Under the pieces are notes generated by a model. The model was not told where the DNA came from and searched no databases. It worked only from the letters and a program-made list of their open reading frames with translations. Positions 19,871-28,053 of a DNA stretch of 64,000 bases are shown in pieces. The stretch's first letter is position 1. Each line of letters begins with the position of its first letter. Where the stretch lies: the NCBI GenBank assembly GCA_963758365.1, contig CAVWVB010000001.1, positions 3,348,001-3,412,000 of the forward strand, in the 5' to 3' direction. The translations under genes and the position numbers were made by a program. Origin of the DNA: Dokdonella_A sp963758365. Its GTDB lineage: Bacteria > Pseudomonadota > Gammaproteobacteria > Xanthomonadales > Rhodanobacteraceae.

Positions 19871-22609
19871 TCAGCGCCGTGGCCTGGCGCGATGCGTCGG
19901 CGTCGCGGTCCACGGATCCTCGGGCCATGGATGTTTCGGGTAGCGGCCCTTGAGTTCCTTGCGCACGTCAGGATACGTGCGTTGCCAGAAACTGCGCAGA
20001 TCCTGGGTGACCTGTATCGGCTTGCCTGCGGGCGACAGCAGATGCAGGGTCAGCGCGACGCGACCGTTGGCGATGCGTGGCGTGTCGGCAAGGCCGAACA
20101 GTTCCTGCAACTTGACCGCGAGCACCGGCGGTGCATCGACTGCATAGGCGATACGCCGCTCGAGTCCGCTCGGCACGCGGATTGCGGCCGGTGCCTGCTC
20201 ATCGAGGGCGCGCCGCATCGCGTAATCGAGCCGCGCCGCAAGCGCATCGGTCAATTCGGTCGCCTGCAGCGCGTCGAGGCGGCGCTTGTCGGCGAGCACC
20301 GGCGCCAGCCAGTCCTCGAGCGAGTCGAGCAGCGCCGCATCGGAAAAATCCGGCAGACCGAGCTCGGGGCACCAGCCGCGCAACGCAGCCACGCGCATGC
20401 GCAGGTCGCGCGCGCGGTCGCTCCACGGCAGCACCTCGAGACCGAGATCGCGCACCGCGGCAAGCAGCGCGGGCACCGCTTCCGCGGGGCGCGCCGCGAC
20501 CGCGCGGCGCTCGAGCACGATCGCGTCGAAGCGTCGCTCCTCGAACGCGTCGACACGCCGCGACTCGCGGTTCCAGCACACGTTGCGCGCGTCAGTGAAG
20601 CGCTGCGGAAAATCCTGCTCGAGCCGATCCGGATCGAACGGTGCCGCGGCGAGGATCAGGCTGTCACGCGAGTCGAAGCGCAGATCGAGGACCACGAGCC
20701 ACGGCTCGCCGTAGAGCGCGCTCTCGTCGAGCAGGCGCGCACCGCGCCCGTTGGCGAGCTGGTAGCGGCGCGGATTGGCCGGGTCCTGGCGCGCGATGCG
20801 ATCCGGAAACGCATGGATCAGCAGATCGCCGGCAACCGTGGCCTGACCTGCAACGGCTGCGGTTCGACGGCGCCCGGAACCCGCTTCGGCTGCGATCGCA
20901 GCGGCGGCGCGCCCGCCACCATTTCCACCCGGGCCTGCGCTCGAATGCACGAACCCGGCCACGCCGCGGGCGTTTCGGCTTCCGCCTTGATCGCGGACGC
21001 GCCGCCGCCACGCGTCCGCGGCCTGCGCGATCGCCGCGAGCGCGCCTGCATGCGCGGCAGGCTCGCGCGCGCTGCCGCGCGTACGCGCGCGCCAGGCCTG
21101 CAGCGCGGCGACACGCGCGCGGAAATCGTCGTTGCGTGCCGCGTCGCCGCGCAGCGGGTTGCGCGCCTCGACCAATGCCGCGAGATCGCATGCGAGTGCA
21201 CGCGCTGCGGACGGCGCGCACAGCACCGCGGCCGCGAGCCGCGGGTGCGCGCCGAGGTCGAGCATCTGTCGGCCTACCGCGGTTATGCGCGCGTCCGCGT
21301 CGAGTGCGCCGAGCGCAGCCAGCAGGCCGCGCGCCTGGGCCAGCGCGCCGGGCGGCGGCGCGTCGAGCCAGCGCAGCGCAGCCGAGCCCCAGGCAGCAAG
21401 TTCGAGCGCGAGCTGCGCGAGTTCGCCCTGCGCGATCTCGGGCGTGCGTTCGCTGTCGAGGCGCCGGCTCTGCGGCCACAATCGGTAGCAGGTTCCGGGT
21501 CCGAGCCGGCCGGCGCGCCCCGCGCGCTGGTCGGCCGAGTCCTGCGCGATCGCGACCGTATCGAGCCGGCTGAAGCCCGAGTTGGGATCGAAACGCGGCT
21601 CGCGCGCGAGACCGAGATCGACGACCGCGCGCACGCCGGGCAGGGTCAGGCTCGATTCGGCGACATTGGTCGCGAGTACGACACGGCGCGTGCCGGGCGC
21701 CGCGGCCGCGAGCGCGGCCTGCTGCGCGGCGAGCGACAATTCGCCGTGCAGCGGCACGAGTTCGATGCGGTCCGCGGCTTGCGCCGAATGCGGCGGTCGC
21801 GACAGCGGCTCCGGCGGCGAGGTGCGATCCGGCGCGGCCGGACCGCTCGCGTCGCGGTTGCCAGCGCTGCTCGCGAATCCGGCGAGGTCCTGCAGCGTCG
21901 CACGTGCACGTTCGATCTCGCGCTTGCCGGGCAGAAACACGAGCACGTCGCCCGTATTCTCCGCTAGCGCGTCTGCGACCGCGCGGCGCAGATGAAACGG
22001 CCAGCCGCCTGCGGGCCACGCCTCGTCGGCACGCGCGGGCGGATGCGCGATCCGGACCGGGAAACTGCGCCCGGCGCTGCTCAGGCGCGGCGCGTCGAAC
22101 CAGCGCGCGACGCGCTCGCCGTCGAGCGTCGCCGACATCACGACGAGGCGCAGGTCCGCGCGCAGATTCGCCTGCACATCGAGCGCGAGCGCGGCGCCGA
22201 GATCGCCGTGCAGGTGGCGTTCGTGAAACTCGTCGAACAGGATCGCGCCGACCCCGGGCAGCTCGGGATCGTCCTGGATCATCCGGGTCAGGATGCCCTC
22301 GGTGACCACCTCGATGCGCGTCGCCGCCGATACCCTGGTTTCGAAACGGATGCGGTAACCCACGGTTTCGCCGACCGCTTCGCCGCGTTGTGCGGCCATG
22401 AATCCGGCAGCGGCACGCGCCGCGATGCGGCGTGGCTCGAGCAGCAGGATCCTGCGTCCGTCGAGCCACGCGGCGTCGAGCAGCGCTGGCGGCACGCGCG
22501 TGGTCTTGCCCGCGCCGGGCGGCGCTTCGAGTACGAGCCGCGGCGCGCTCGCGAGCGCGGCCAGAATTTCCGCGAGGATCGCGTGGATGGGCAGGGTGAC
22601 GGCGTGCAT
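19871..22609 (-). CDS. hrpB: ATP-dependent helicase HrpB
   Basis: A 912-residue DEAH/RHA-family RNA-helicase-like protein. Walker A is APPGAGKTTRVP near residue 30, Walker B/DEAH box is DEFHERHLHGD near residue 125, motif III SATLDG near residue 160, the second RecA domain has VLVFLPGKREIERA and TNVAESSLTLPGV, motif VI DQRAGRAGRLGPG, followed by HA2 and the HrpB-specific C-terminal domain ending in HPWPEDPWTATPT. The biological role is poorly defined; it is not the Type III secretion regulator of the same name. ATG at 22609 is at the conserved start. Very long ORFs in other frames here are coding shadows. Confidence 0.95.
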   Translation of the reverse strand: MHAVTLPIHAILAEILAALASAPRLVLEAPPGAGKTTRVPPALLDAAWLDGRRILLLEPRRIAARAAAGFMAAQRGEAVGETVGYRIRFETRVSAATRIEVVTEGILTRMIQDDPELPGVGAILFDEFHERHLHGDLGAALALDVQANLRADLRLVVMSATLDGERVARWFDAPRLSSAGRSFPVRIAHPPARADEAWPAGGWPFHLRRAVADALAENTGDVLVFLPGKREIERARATLQDLAGFASSAGNRDASGPAAPDRTSPPEPLSRPPHSAQAADRIELVPLHGELSLAAQQAALAAAAPGTRRVVLATNVAESSLTLPGVRAVVDLGLAREPRFDPNSGFSRLDTVAIAQDSADQRAGRAGRLGPGTCYRLWPQSRRLDSERTPEIAQGELAQLALELAAWGSAALRWLDAPPPGALAQARGLLAALGALDADARITAVGRQMLDLGAHPRLAAAVLCAPSAARALACDLAALVEARNPLRGDAARNDDFRARVAALQAWRARTRGSAREPAAHAGALAAIAQAADAWRRRVRDQGGSRNARGVAGFVHSSAGPGGNGGGRAAAAIAAEAGSGRRRTAAVAGQATVAGDLLIHAFPDRIARQDPANPRRYQLANGRGARLLDESALYGEPWLVVLDLRFDSRDSLILAAAPFDPDRLEQDFPQRFTDARNVCWNRESRRVDAFEERRFDAIVLERRAVAARPAEAVPALLAAVRDLGLEVLPWSDRARDLRMRVAALRGWCPELGLPDFSDAALLDSLEDWLAPVLADKRRLDALQATELTDALAARLDYAMRRALDEQAPAAIRVPSGLERRIAYAVDAPPVLAVKLQELFGLADTPRIANGRVALTLHLLSPAGKPIQVTQDLRSFWQRTYPDVRKELKGRYPKHPWPEDPWTATPTHRARPRR

Positions 22610-22918
22610 GCGCGGGCATTGTAGGGGTGGTGCCCGCGCGGACGCGCACCGCGGATGCGGTGTGATGGAGCCGGCGTCGGAGTGAGCGTGAGTGTCACCG
22701 TGAGCGTCAGGTCGGGGGCGACCTGACCTGCGAACGTCGCGAACCGTGTCGTCGCAAAAGCGGTCGTCGGAACCGGGCAGGTCAGGTCGCCGATGCCGAC
22801 CTGACGCCCGCGTCACGTCGACCACGGCGCGCGCCGCAAAAAAAAAGGCGCGGTCGAGACCGACCGCGCCGAAATGCAGGGGACAGGTCAGGCCGGCCGG
22901 GCCGGCCCGACACCCGCA
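22610..22918. repeat. Intergenic gap carrying REP-like palindromes
   Basis: Two near-identical palindromes lie here: GTCAGGTCG-GGGG-CGACCTGAC (22706-22727) and GTCAGGTCG-CCGATGC-CGACCTGAC (22781-22805). A third, degraded copy lies around 22887-22911 (GTCAGGCC with GGCCCGAC). The same core recurs at 25108-25230, once with a GTAG head as in REP elements. The gap also holds GTGAGCGTGAGTG-like short repeats at 22682-22706 and the terminator at 22838-22870. No gene is seen. Confidence 0.7.
22838..22870 (-). terminator. Terminator of the secreted-protein gene at 22919
   Basis: Read on the minus strand, a perfect 10-base-pair stem (GGCGCGGTCG / CGACCGCGCC, 4-base loop, 22847-22870) is followed by nine T residues (plus-strand A run 22838-22846). 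This is a textbook intrinsic terminator 48 bases past the stop of the gene ending at 22919. Confidence 0.92.
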
Positions 22919-24109
22919 CTATTCGCAGACCATGCCGTTCGCATTGAACAGGCGGAAATACGTGGTCAGTCCGTTGATCGTCGGAATCGGCGCGGGCAGA
23001 TTCGAATTCGCGGCGTAGGTCACGTCAAGGTGGTTGCAGTCGCTGACTTCGATCGTCGCGGTTCCGTACGGCACCTGCGCCAGGCCGTTGCCGAGATACG
23101 CGAGATCGATCGGCAGCGTGGTCTGTCCGACCGGGAACGCGGCGTTGCCGACCAGCCACAGCGGATCGCCGTTGAGATCCTCGGTCAGCAGGTCGAACAC
23201 GACCTGGCGCACGGTCGACCCATCCGACTGCAGCTGCTCGGTGATCTGCAGGAGCAGGCCCTCGTTGTACTGGGTATTGATCCATTGTGCGGCGGAATAG
23301 CCGTCGAACGGCAGCGGCGCAAACGCATACGGATAGCTGCTCGGGGTCGGCGTGTAGTCGCCGATCTGGAAATCGACCGGATCGACGCCGCTGATGAACG
23401 GATCGATGCGCAGCGTGAACGCATAGCTGTACAGATGGTTGAAATCGGGACCGTCGTTGTAGTTCTCGAGCACGTAGGTCGTGCTTGAATAGATCGGTGC
23501 GTCGTACGGCGCATCGACCACGACCGTGTTCGGTTCGGTCGCCGCGCGCGCGAGGCTCGCGACACCCGAGAAGCCGACGCCGCCCTGCGCGACCTGCAGG
23601 TTCGGGAAGGTCGGGAAGAAGTCGGTGTGGCCGTCGTTGCCCGGATCGCGATCGATACGCATCAGGGTCATCGCGTTGAATCCGCCGTCGGCATTGTATG
23701 GCGTGAGGCTGCCGCTGCTGCTGCACGCGATGCGCCAGATCGTGACCGTGACCGTCTCGGGGCTTATTCCGCTGCCGTTGCTGTCGCGCGAGTAGAGCGG
23801 CATGCGCGCGGTCGTGACCACGCCGCCGCTCGCCGCGTCGGGCAGCGGGTATGCCGCGCAGCTCGGCGGATAGGCACGGTAGGGATTCGCGAGCGGAGTA
23901 CCGGGAAACGTGTTGCTTCCCATCGCCTTGCCGCCGTGGGTGTCGATCGGATGTGCCAGCGCGGCCGCCGCAAGTTTGGCGCGCACCCCGTCCATGCGCG
24001 CCTGGTGCGCCGCAACGTCGGCGGGGGTGATCGGCGCGGCACTGGCCGCGATAGCCGGCCCCGCAAAGCCGCCGGCCAGCAGGGTGAGCGTCAGGAGCTT
24101 TGCGTTCAT
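22919..24109 (-). CDS. Secreted protein of unknown function
   Basis: A 396-residue exported protein with signal peptide MNAKLLTLTLLAGGFAGPAIA. The mature part starts with a helical stretch (ITPADVAAHQARMDGVRAKL) and then is rich in aromatic and Asn/Gly/Pro residues with few cysteines, suggesting an extracellular beta-rich fold (segments VTVTIWRIACSSSG, GYSAAQWINTQYNEGLLLQI). No enzyme motif was recognised. It is monocistronic, bounded by the divergent tatD gene and the strong terminator at 22838. Confidence 0.75.
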   Translation of the reverse strand: MNAKLLTLTLLAGGFAGPAIAASAAPITPADVAAHQARMDGVRAKLAAAALAHPIDTHGGKAMGSNTFPGTPLANPYRAYPPSCAAYPLPDAASGGVVTTARMPLYSRDSNGSGISPETVTVTIWRIACSSSGSLTPYNADGGFNAMTLMRIDRDPGNDGHTDFFPTFPNLQVAQGGVGFSGVASLARAATEPNTVVVDAPYDAPIYSSTTYVLENYNDGPDFNHLYSYAFTLRIDPFISGVDPVDFQIGDYTPTPSSYPYAFAPLPFDGYSAAQWINTQYNEGLLLQITEQLQSDGSTVRQVVFDLLTEDLNGDPLWLVGNAAFPVGQTTLPIDLAYLGNGLAQVPYGTATIEVSDCNHLDVTYAANSNLPAPIPTINGLTTYFRLFNANGMVCE

Positions 24110-24266
24110 CGGTGTTTCCCCTTGGTCTGGACAGGCGCGAGCATGGCCATGCGGCAATGAATTCCCTGTGAATCGCTTGCCGCGGCAACGCGGTCGAATC
24201 GGGTGTGGGTGCACAGCGTACACCGACTGCGCATAATTGCGCGTTGAAACGCGCAGGATTCGAGCA

Positions 24267-25070
24267 ATGAACGCTGCAATGGCGGGTCTGGTCGACATCG
24301 GCGCCAATCTCGGCCACGAGTCTTTCCGCGCCGACTTTGCGGCGGTCCTCGAGCGCGCGCGCGCGCATGGTGTCGAGCGGATCGTCGTCACCGGCGCGAG
24401 CGCGGGCGGCAGTCGTGCCGCGCGCGAGCTCGCGCGCGCGCACCCGCAATTCCTGTATGCGACCGCGGGTGTGCATCCGCATCATGCGCTCGATTACGAC
24501 GATGCGACCGACCGCCTGCTGCGCGAACTGGTCGCGACGCCCGAGGTCAGGGCGGTCGGCGAGACCGGCCTCGACTATTTCCGCGACCTGTCGCCGCGCG
24601 AGGTGCAGGTCGACGCGTTCGAGCGCCAGCTTGCGATCGCGGTCGACTGCGGCAAGCCGCTGTTTCTGCATCAGCGCGACGCGCATGCGGACTTCATCGC
24701 GTGCATGGACCGCTTGCGCGGACGCCTCGGGCCCGCGGTCGTGCATTGCTTCACCGGCGAGCGCGCCGACCTCGTCGACTATCTGGACCGCGGCTTCCAT
24801 GTCGGCATCACCGGCTGGATTTGCGACGAGCGCCGCGGCCGTCACCTGCGCGAGCTGGTCAGGCTGATCCCGGCCGATCGTCTGCTGATCGAGACCGATG
24901 CGCCGTACCTGCTGCCGCGCGACCTGCATCCGAAGCCTTCGCACCGGCGCAACGAGCCGATGTACCTCGCGCACATCTGCGCGGCAGTGGCCGCTGCGCG
25001 CGGCGAAGCCGCCGCGACGACCGCGGCACGGACAGCCGCCAACGCACGCGATTTTTTCGGCCTGGCCTGA
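24267..25070 (+). CDS. tatD: TatD-family metal-dependent hydrolase
   Basis: A 267-residue TIM-barrel hydrolase of the TatD DNase family (cytosolic 3'-5' exonuclease; some homologues act on D-aminoacyl-tRNA). Metal-binding motifs are all present: the N-terminal VDIGANL (one histidine of the usual HxH is replaced, as in TatD proper), TAGVHPHHA, GETGLDYFRD, FLHQRDAH, HCFTG and ETDAPYL. The C-terminal RRNEPMYLAHIC is typical of TatD rather than YcfH/YjjV. ATG at 24267 is preferred; ATG at 24279 is possible. The gene is divergent from the secreted-protein gene. Confidence 0.92.
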   Translation: MNAAMAGLVDIGANLGHESFRADFAAVLERARAHGVERIVVTGASAGGSRAARELARAHPQFLYATAGVHPHHALDYDDATDRLLRELVATPEVRAVGETGLDYFRDLSPREVQVDAFERQLAIAVDCGKPLFLHQRDAHADFIACMDRLRGRLGPAVVHCFTGERADLVDYLDRGFHVGITGWICDERRGRHLRELVRLIPADRLLIETDAPYLLPRDLHPKPSHRRNEPMYLAHICAAVAAARGEAAATTAARTAANARDFFGLA

Positions 25071-25405
25071 GGCACGGGCGACGGATGCGGTCATGCATGA
25101 CGTCCGGGTCAGGTCGGGGCGACCTGACCTACCGGGTCCGACCCGGCATTGCGCAGGTCAGGTCGGCGGCGCCGACGCTGCGCTGGCAATCGCACGCGGC
25201 CATCGTAGGTCAGGCCGTCCCGGCCTGACGCTCCGCGCTGTCCACCCGTCTCGAGTGGCGCCACCGCGGTCCGCGGCGCCGGGTTGCTCGAACGGTCTGC
25301 GCTCGATCATCCACCCTCTGCACGCCGGTGCACCGGCTCGGCAGGTGCGCTCGCGTAGCGGGAATCTGCATCGTTGAAATGCGCGAGGCACCCGAGGCGC
25401 TTCGC
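25071..25405. repeat. Intergenic gap with a cluster of REP-like palindromes
   Basis: Three palindromes of one family occur: 25108-25128 (GTCAGGTCG-GGG-CGACCTGAC, followed by CTAC, that is GTAG on the minus strand), 25157-25176 (GTCAGGTCGGC with GCCGAC, degraded) and 25205-25229 (GTAG head, then GTCAGGCC-GTCCC-GGCCTGAC). The GTAG tetranucleotide next to an imperfect palindrome, in both orientations, is the layout of REP elements mobilised by RAYT transposases. No RAYT gene is in the window. The rest of the gap, downstream of two convergent genes, shows no gene. Confidence 0.72.
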
Positions 25406-26182
25406 TCAGGTGCGCAACCCGATGCCGCGGTCGAGCAGGATCAGGGCGATCGTCGCGAGCGCGGTCGCGAACCCGAGCATCACTGCGAACGCGACGCCGA
25501 GCGGAACGTCGCTGATGCCGAGCAGGCCCCAGCGGAACGCGTTGACCATGTACAGGATCGGGTTTGCGTACGAGATCTCGCGCCACGGCGTCGGCAACTG
25601 GCTGACCGAGTAGAACACCCCGCCGAGGTAGGTCAGCGGGGTCAGTACGAAGGTCGGCACGAGCGCGATGTCGTCGAACTTCTTTGCGAATACCGCGTTG
25701 ACGAATCCGGCCAGGGAAAACACGCCCGACGTCAGCAGCACGGTCGCGAGGGTGACCCACGGGTGGAACAGATGGATGCGCGTGAAGAACAGCGAGATCA
25801 GCAGCACGATGACCGCGACGATCAGGCCGCGCAACATTGCGCCGGCGACATAGCCGGTCAGGATCACCCAGCTCGGCATCGGCGAGGCGAGCATCTCCTC
25901 GACATAGCGGCCGAACTTGGAACCGAAGAACGACGATGAGATGTTGCCGTAACTGTTGGTGATCACCGCCATCATGATCAGACCGGGCACGATGTAGTCG
26001 ATGTACTGGATGCCCGGCGCGATCTCGCCGATGCGGCTGCCGACCATGCGCCCGAAGATCACGAAGTAGAGGGTCATCGTGATCGCCGACGGCAGCAGGG
26101 TCTGGGTCCAGATGCGCAGGATGCGCATCACCTCGCGGCGTGTGATCGTGCCGAGCGCTACCAGGTTGGCGCGCGCATTCAT
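25406..26182 (-). CDS. yadH: ABC-2 type transporter permease (YadH-like)
   Basis: A 258-residue inner-membrane permease with six predicted helices and the ABC-2 signature region (ITNSYGNISSSFFGSKFGRYVEEMLASP). Length, sequence and gene order match YadH, the permease partner of YadG; the exported substrate is unknown, though lipid or polysaccharide and drug export are known for the superfamily. The ATG overlaps the yadG stop by 4 bases (ATGA), so the two are translationally coupled. Confidence 0.9.
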   Translation of the reverse strand: MNARANLVALGTITRREVMRILRIWTQTLLPSAITMTLYFVIFGRMVGSRIGEIAPGIQYIDYIVPGLIMMAVITNSYGNISSSFFGSKFGRYVEEMLASPMPSWVILTGYVAGAMLRGLIVAVIVLLISLFFTRIHLFHPWVTLATVLLTSGVFSLAGFVNAVFAKKFDDIALVPTFVLTPLTYLGGVFYSVSQLPTPWREISYANPILYMVNAFRWGLLGISDVPLGVAFAVMLGFATALATIALILLDRGIGLRT

Positions 26183-27111
26183 GCGGCCTCCTTGCCGGTT
26201 TCGACCAGGCGCACGAACAGTTCCTCGAGGCGGTTTGCCTTGTTGCGCATCGAGCGCACCGTGATCCCGCGCGCGCTGAGTGCCGCGAACAGCGAGTTGA
26301 GGTCGTGTTCGCGCGGCATCTCGGCCTCCACCGTGACCTCGTCGACGCGACGGAACTGCACGCCGGCAACCTCGGGCAGCGCGTCGACCGGCTCGGTGAG
26401 GTCGAGCACGAAGCTCTCGACGTCGAGCTTGGTAAGCAGGTGCTTCATCGACGTGTTCTCGATGATGCGCCCGTGATCGATGATCGCGATCGTGCGGCAG
26501 AGCTGCTCGGCCTCCTCCAGGTAGTGGGTTGTCAGGATCACCGTCGTGCCCGCTGCGTTGATCGCGGTGATGAACTTCCACATCGAGCGGCGGATCTCGA
26601 TGTCGACGCCGGCGGTCGGCTCGTCGAGGATCAGCAGGCGCGGCTCGCTCATCATCGCGCGCGCGATCATCAGGCGGCGCTTCATGCCGCCCGACATCGC
26701 GCGCGCCGGATCGAACGCCTTGTCCCAGAGCACGAGCTGCTTGAGGTATTTTTCCGCGCGCACACACGCCTCCGCGCGCGGGATGCCATAGAAGCCGGCC
26801 TGATTCACGCAGATGTCGAACGGCTTCTCGAACATGTTGAAGTTCAGTTCCTGCGGCACCAGGCCGATCATGCGCATGACTTCGTTGCGCGCCTCGCGGA
26901 TCGACACGCCGAATACGCGCGCATCGCCGCCGCTCGGATTGACCAGTGACGAGAGGATGCCGATCAGGGTCGACTTGCCGGCGCCGTTCGGACCGAGCAA
27001 GGCGAAGAAGTCGCCCGGTTGCACGGTCAGCGATACGCCCTTGAGCGCTTCGACGCCGTTTGCGTAGGTTTTCTTGAGCTCGAGGACATCGAGCGCGGGG
27101 ACATTCGTCAT
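26179..27111 (-). CDS. yadG: ABC transporter ATP-binding protein (YadG-like)
   Basis: A 310-residue ABC ATPase. Walker A is GPNGAGKST near residue 42, the signature MSGGMKRRLMIARAMM near residue 142, Walker B LLILDEPTAGVD near residue 165 and the switch His in LTTHYLEEAEQL near residue 198. A C-terminal regulatory extension (RNKANRLEELFVRLVETGKEAA) closely follows E. coli YadG. It forms a two-gene operon with yadH. A TATAAT box 46 bases upstream of the start may be its promoter. Confidence 0.93.
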   Translation of the reverse strand: MTNVPALDVLELKKTYANGVEALKGVSLTVQPGDFFALLGPNGAGKSTLIGILSSLVNPSGGDARVFGVSIREARNEVMRMIGLVPQELNFNMFEKPFDICVNQAGFYGIPRAEACVRAEKYLKQLVLWDKAFDPARAMSGGMKRRLMIARAMMSEPRLLILDEPTAGVDIEIRRSMWKFITAINAAGTTVILTTHYLEEAEQLCRTIAIIDHGRIIENTSMKHLLTKLDVESFVLDLTEPVDALPEVAGVQFRRVDEVTVEAEMPREHDLNSLFAALSARGITVRSMRNKANRLEELFVRLVETGKEAA

Positions 27112-27156
27112 GCGTCGGGGGACTTGCGTGGGGAAGCCGTGCTGCGGCAGCCTGTT

Positions 27157-27162
27157 ATTATA
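27157..27162 (-). promoter_or_regulatory. Possible -10 box for yadGH
   Basis: On the minus strand the consensus hexamer TATAAT lies 46 bases upstream of the yadG ATG inside an AT-rich patch (CGCTATAATAACAGG), unusual for this GC-rich sequence. No good -35 hexamer is seen at 17 bases, so an activator may be needed, or this may be chance. Confidence 0.4.
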
Positions 27163-27280
27163 GCGGGCCGGCCGCGCGGCTGGCCCGCGAGCAGCAGCGC
27201 GGGGTGTCGACCCGCGGGCGCGCGCACTCCGTTGCCGGGGCGCGAATCCGCCACGAACTGCCGACAGGTCCCGAGCATCG

Positions 27281-28024
27281 ATGGAACACTTCAGCCTCCG
27301 GCTCGTAGCGAGCCACATGCTCGCCCCCGCCGTGCGTCACCTTGCGTTCGAACGCGCCGACGGCCAGCCGTTCGCGTTCGTGCCCGGTCAGTTCATCCAG
27401 ATCCATTTCCACTATGCGGACGGCAAGCCGACCCGGCGCAGCTATTCGGTCGCGACGGTCGGCGACGGCAGCGGACCCGTGCAGCGCATCGAGATCGCGG
27501 TGTCCTATGTCGACGGCGGCGCCGCCACCGAGCTGCTGTCGAAACTCGACGAGGGCGACACGGTCGAGGCGAGCGGGCCCTACGGGCGCTTCTGCCTGAT
27601 GGATGCGGACACCAATCAGCGGTACCTGCTGGTCGCGACCGGCACCGGGGTCACGCCGTACCGCGCGATGCTGCCGCGCATGCGCCGGCTGATCGCCGAA
27701 CGCGGCTGCCGTTTCGCGCTCGTGTATGGCGCACGCAACGAATCGGAACTGCTCTACGGCGAAGAGTTCGAGGCGTTCGCGCGCGAACAACCCGGCTTCA
27801 CATTCCATCCGTGCTTCAGCCGCGTGCCGCGCGCGGTACCGCGCGCGAACGACCGCAACGGCCGTGCCCAGGTCGCGCTCGGCGAGCTCGGTCCGAATGC
27901 GGATACCGACATCGCCTACCTGTGCGGCAATCCCGACATGGTCGACGAGACGTTCGCGATGCTCAAGGAAGCCGGCCTCGCGGTACCGCATGTGCGGCGC
28001 GAGAAGTACGTGTCCTCGCGCTGA
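27281..28024 (+). CDS. Ferredoxin/flavodoxin-NADP+ reductase-like FAD oxidoreductase
   Basis: A 247-residue flavoprotein of the ferredoxin-NADP reductase superfamily. The FAD-binding motif RRSYSVATV is near residue 48, the NADP-binding motif VATGTGVTPYRAML near residue 116, CGNPDMVDETF near residue 212, and the C-terminus RREKYVSSR, typical of bacterial Fpr-like enzymes. It should transfer electrons between NADPH and ferredoxin or flavodoxin in the cytosol. The gene is single, divergent from yadG and convergent with the surface operon at 28054. Confidence 0.88.
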   Translation: MEHFSLRLVASHMLAPAVRHLAFERADGQPFAFVPGQFIQIHFHYADGKPTRRSYSVATVGDGSGPVQRIEIAVSYVDGGAATELLSKLDEGDTVEASGPYGRFCLMDADTNQRYLLVATGTGVTPYRAMLPRMRRLIAERGCRFALVYGARNESELLYGEEFEAFAREQPGFTFHPCFSRVPRAVPRANDRNGRAQVALGELGPNADTDIAYLCGNPDMVDETFAMLKEAGLAVPHVRREKYVSSR

Positions 28025-28053
28025 CCGCGCGCGGGATGCACCCGCCCCGAGGT

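Noticed and set aside
19634..22649. 777- and 661-codon ORFs overlapping hrpB
   Set aside because: The hrpB frame carries every helicase motif; the others are Arg/Ala-rich shadows.
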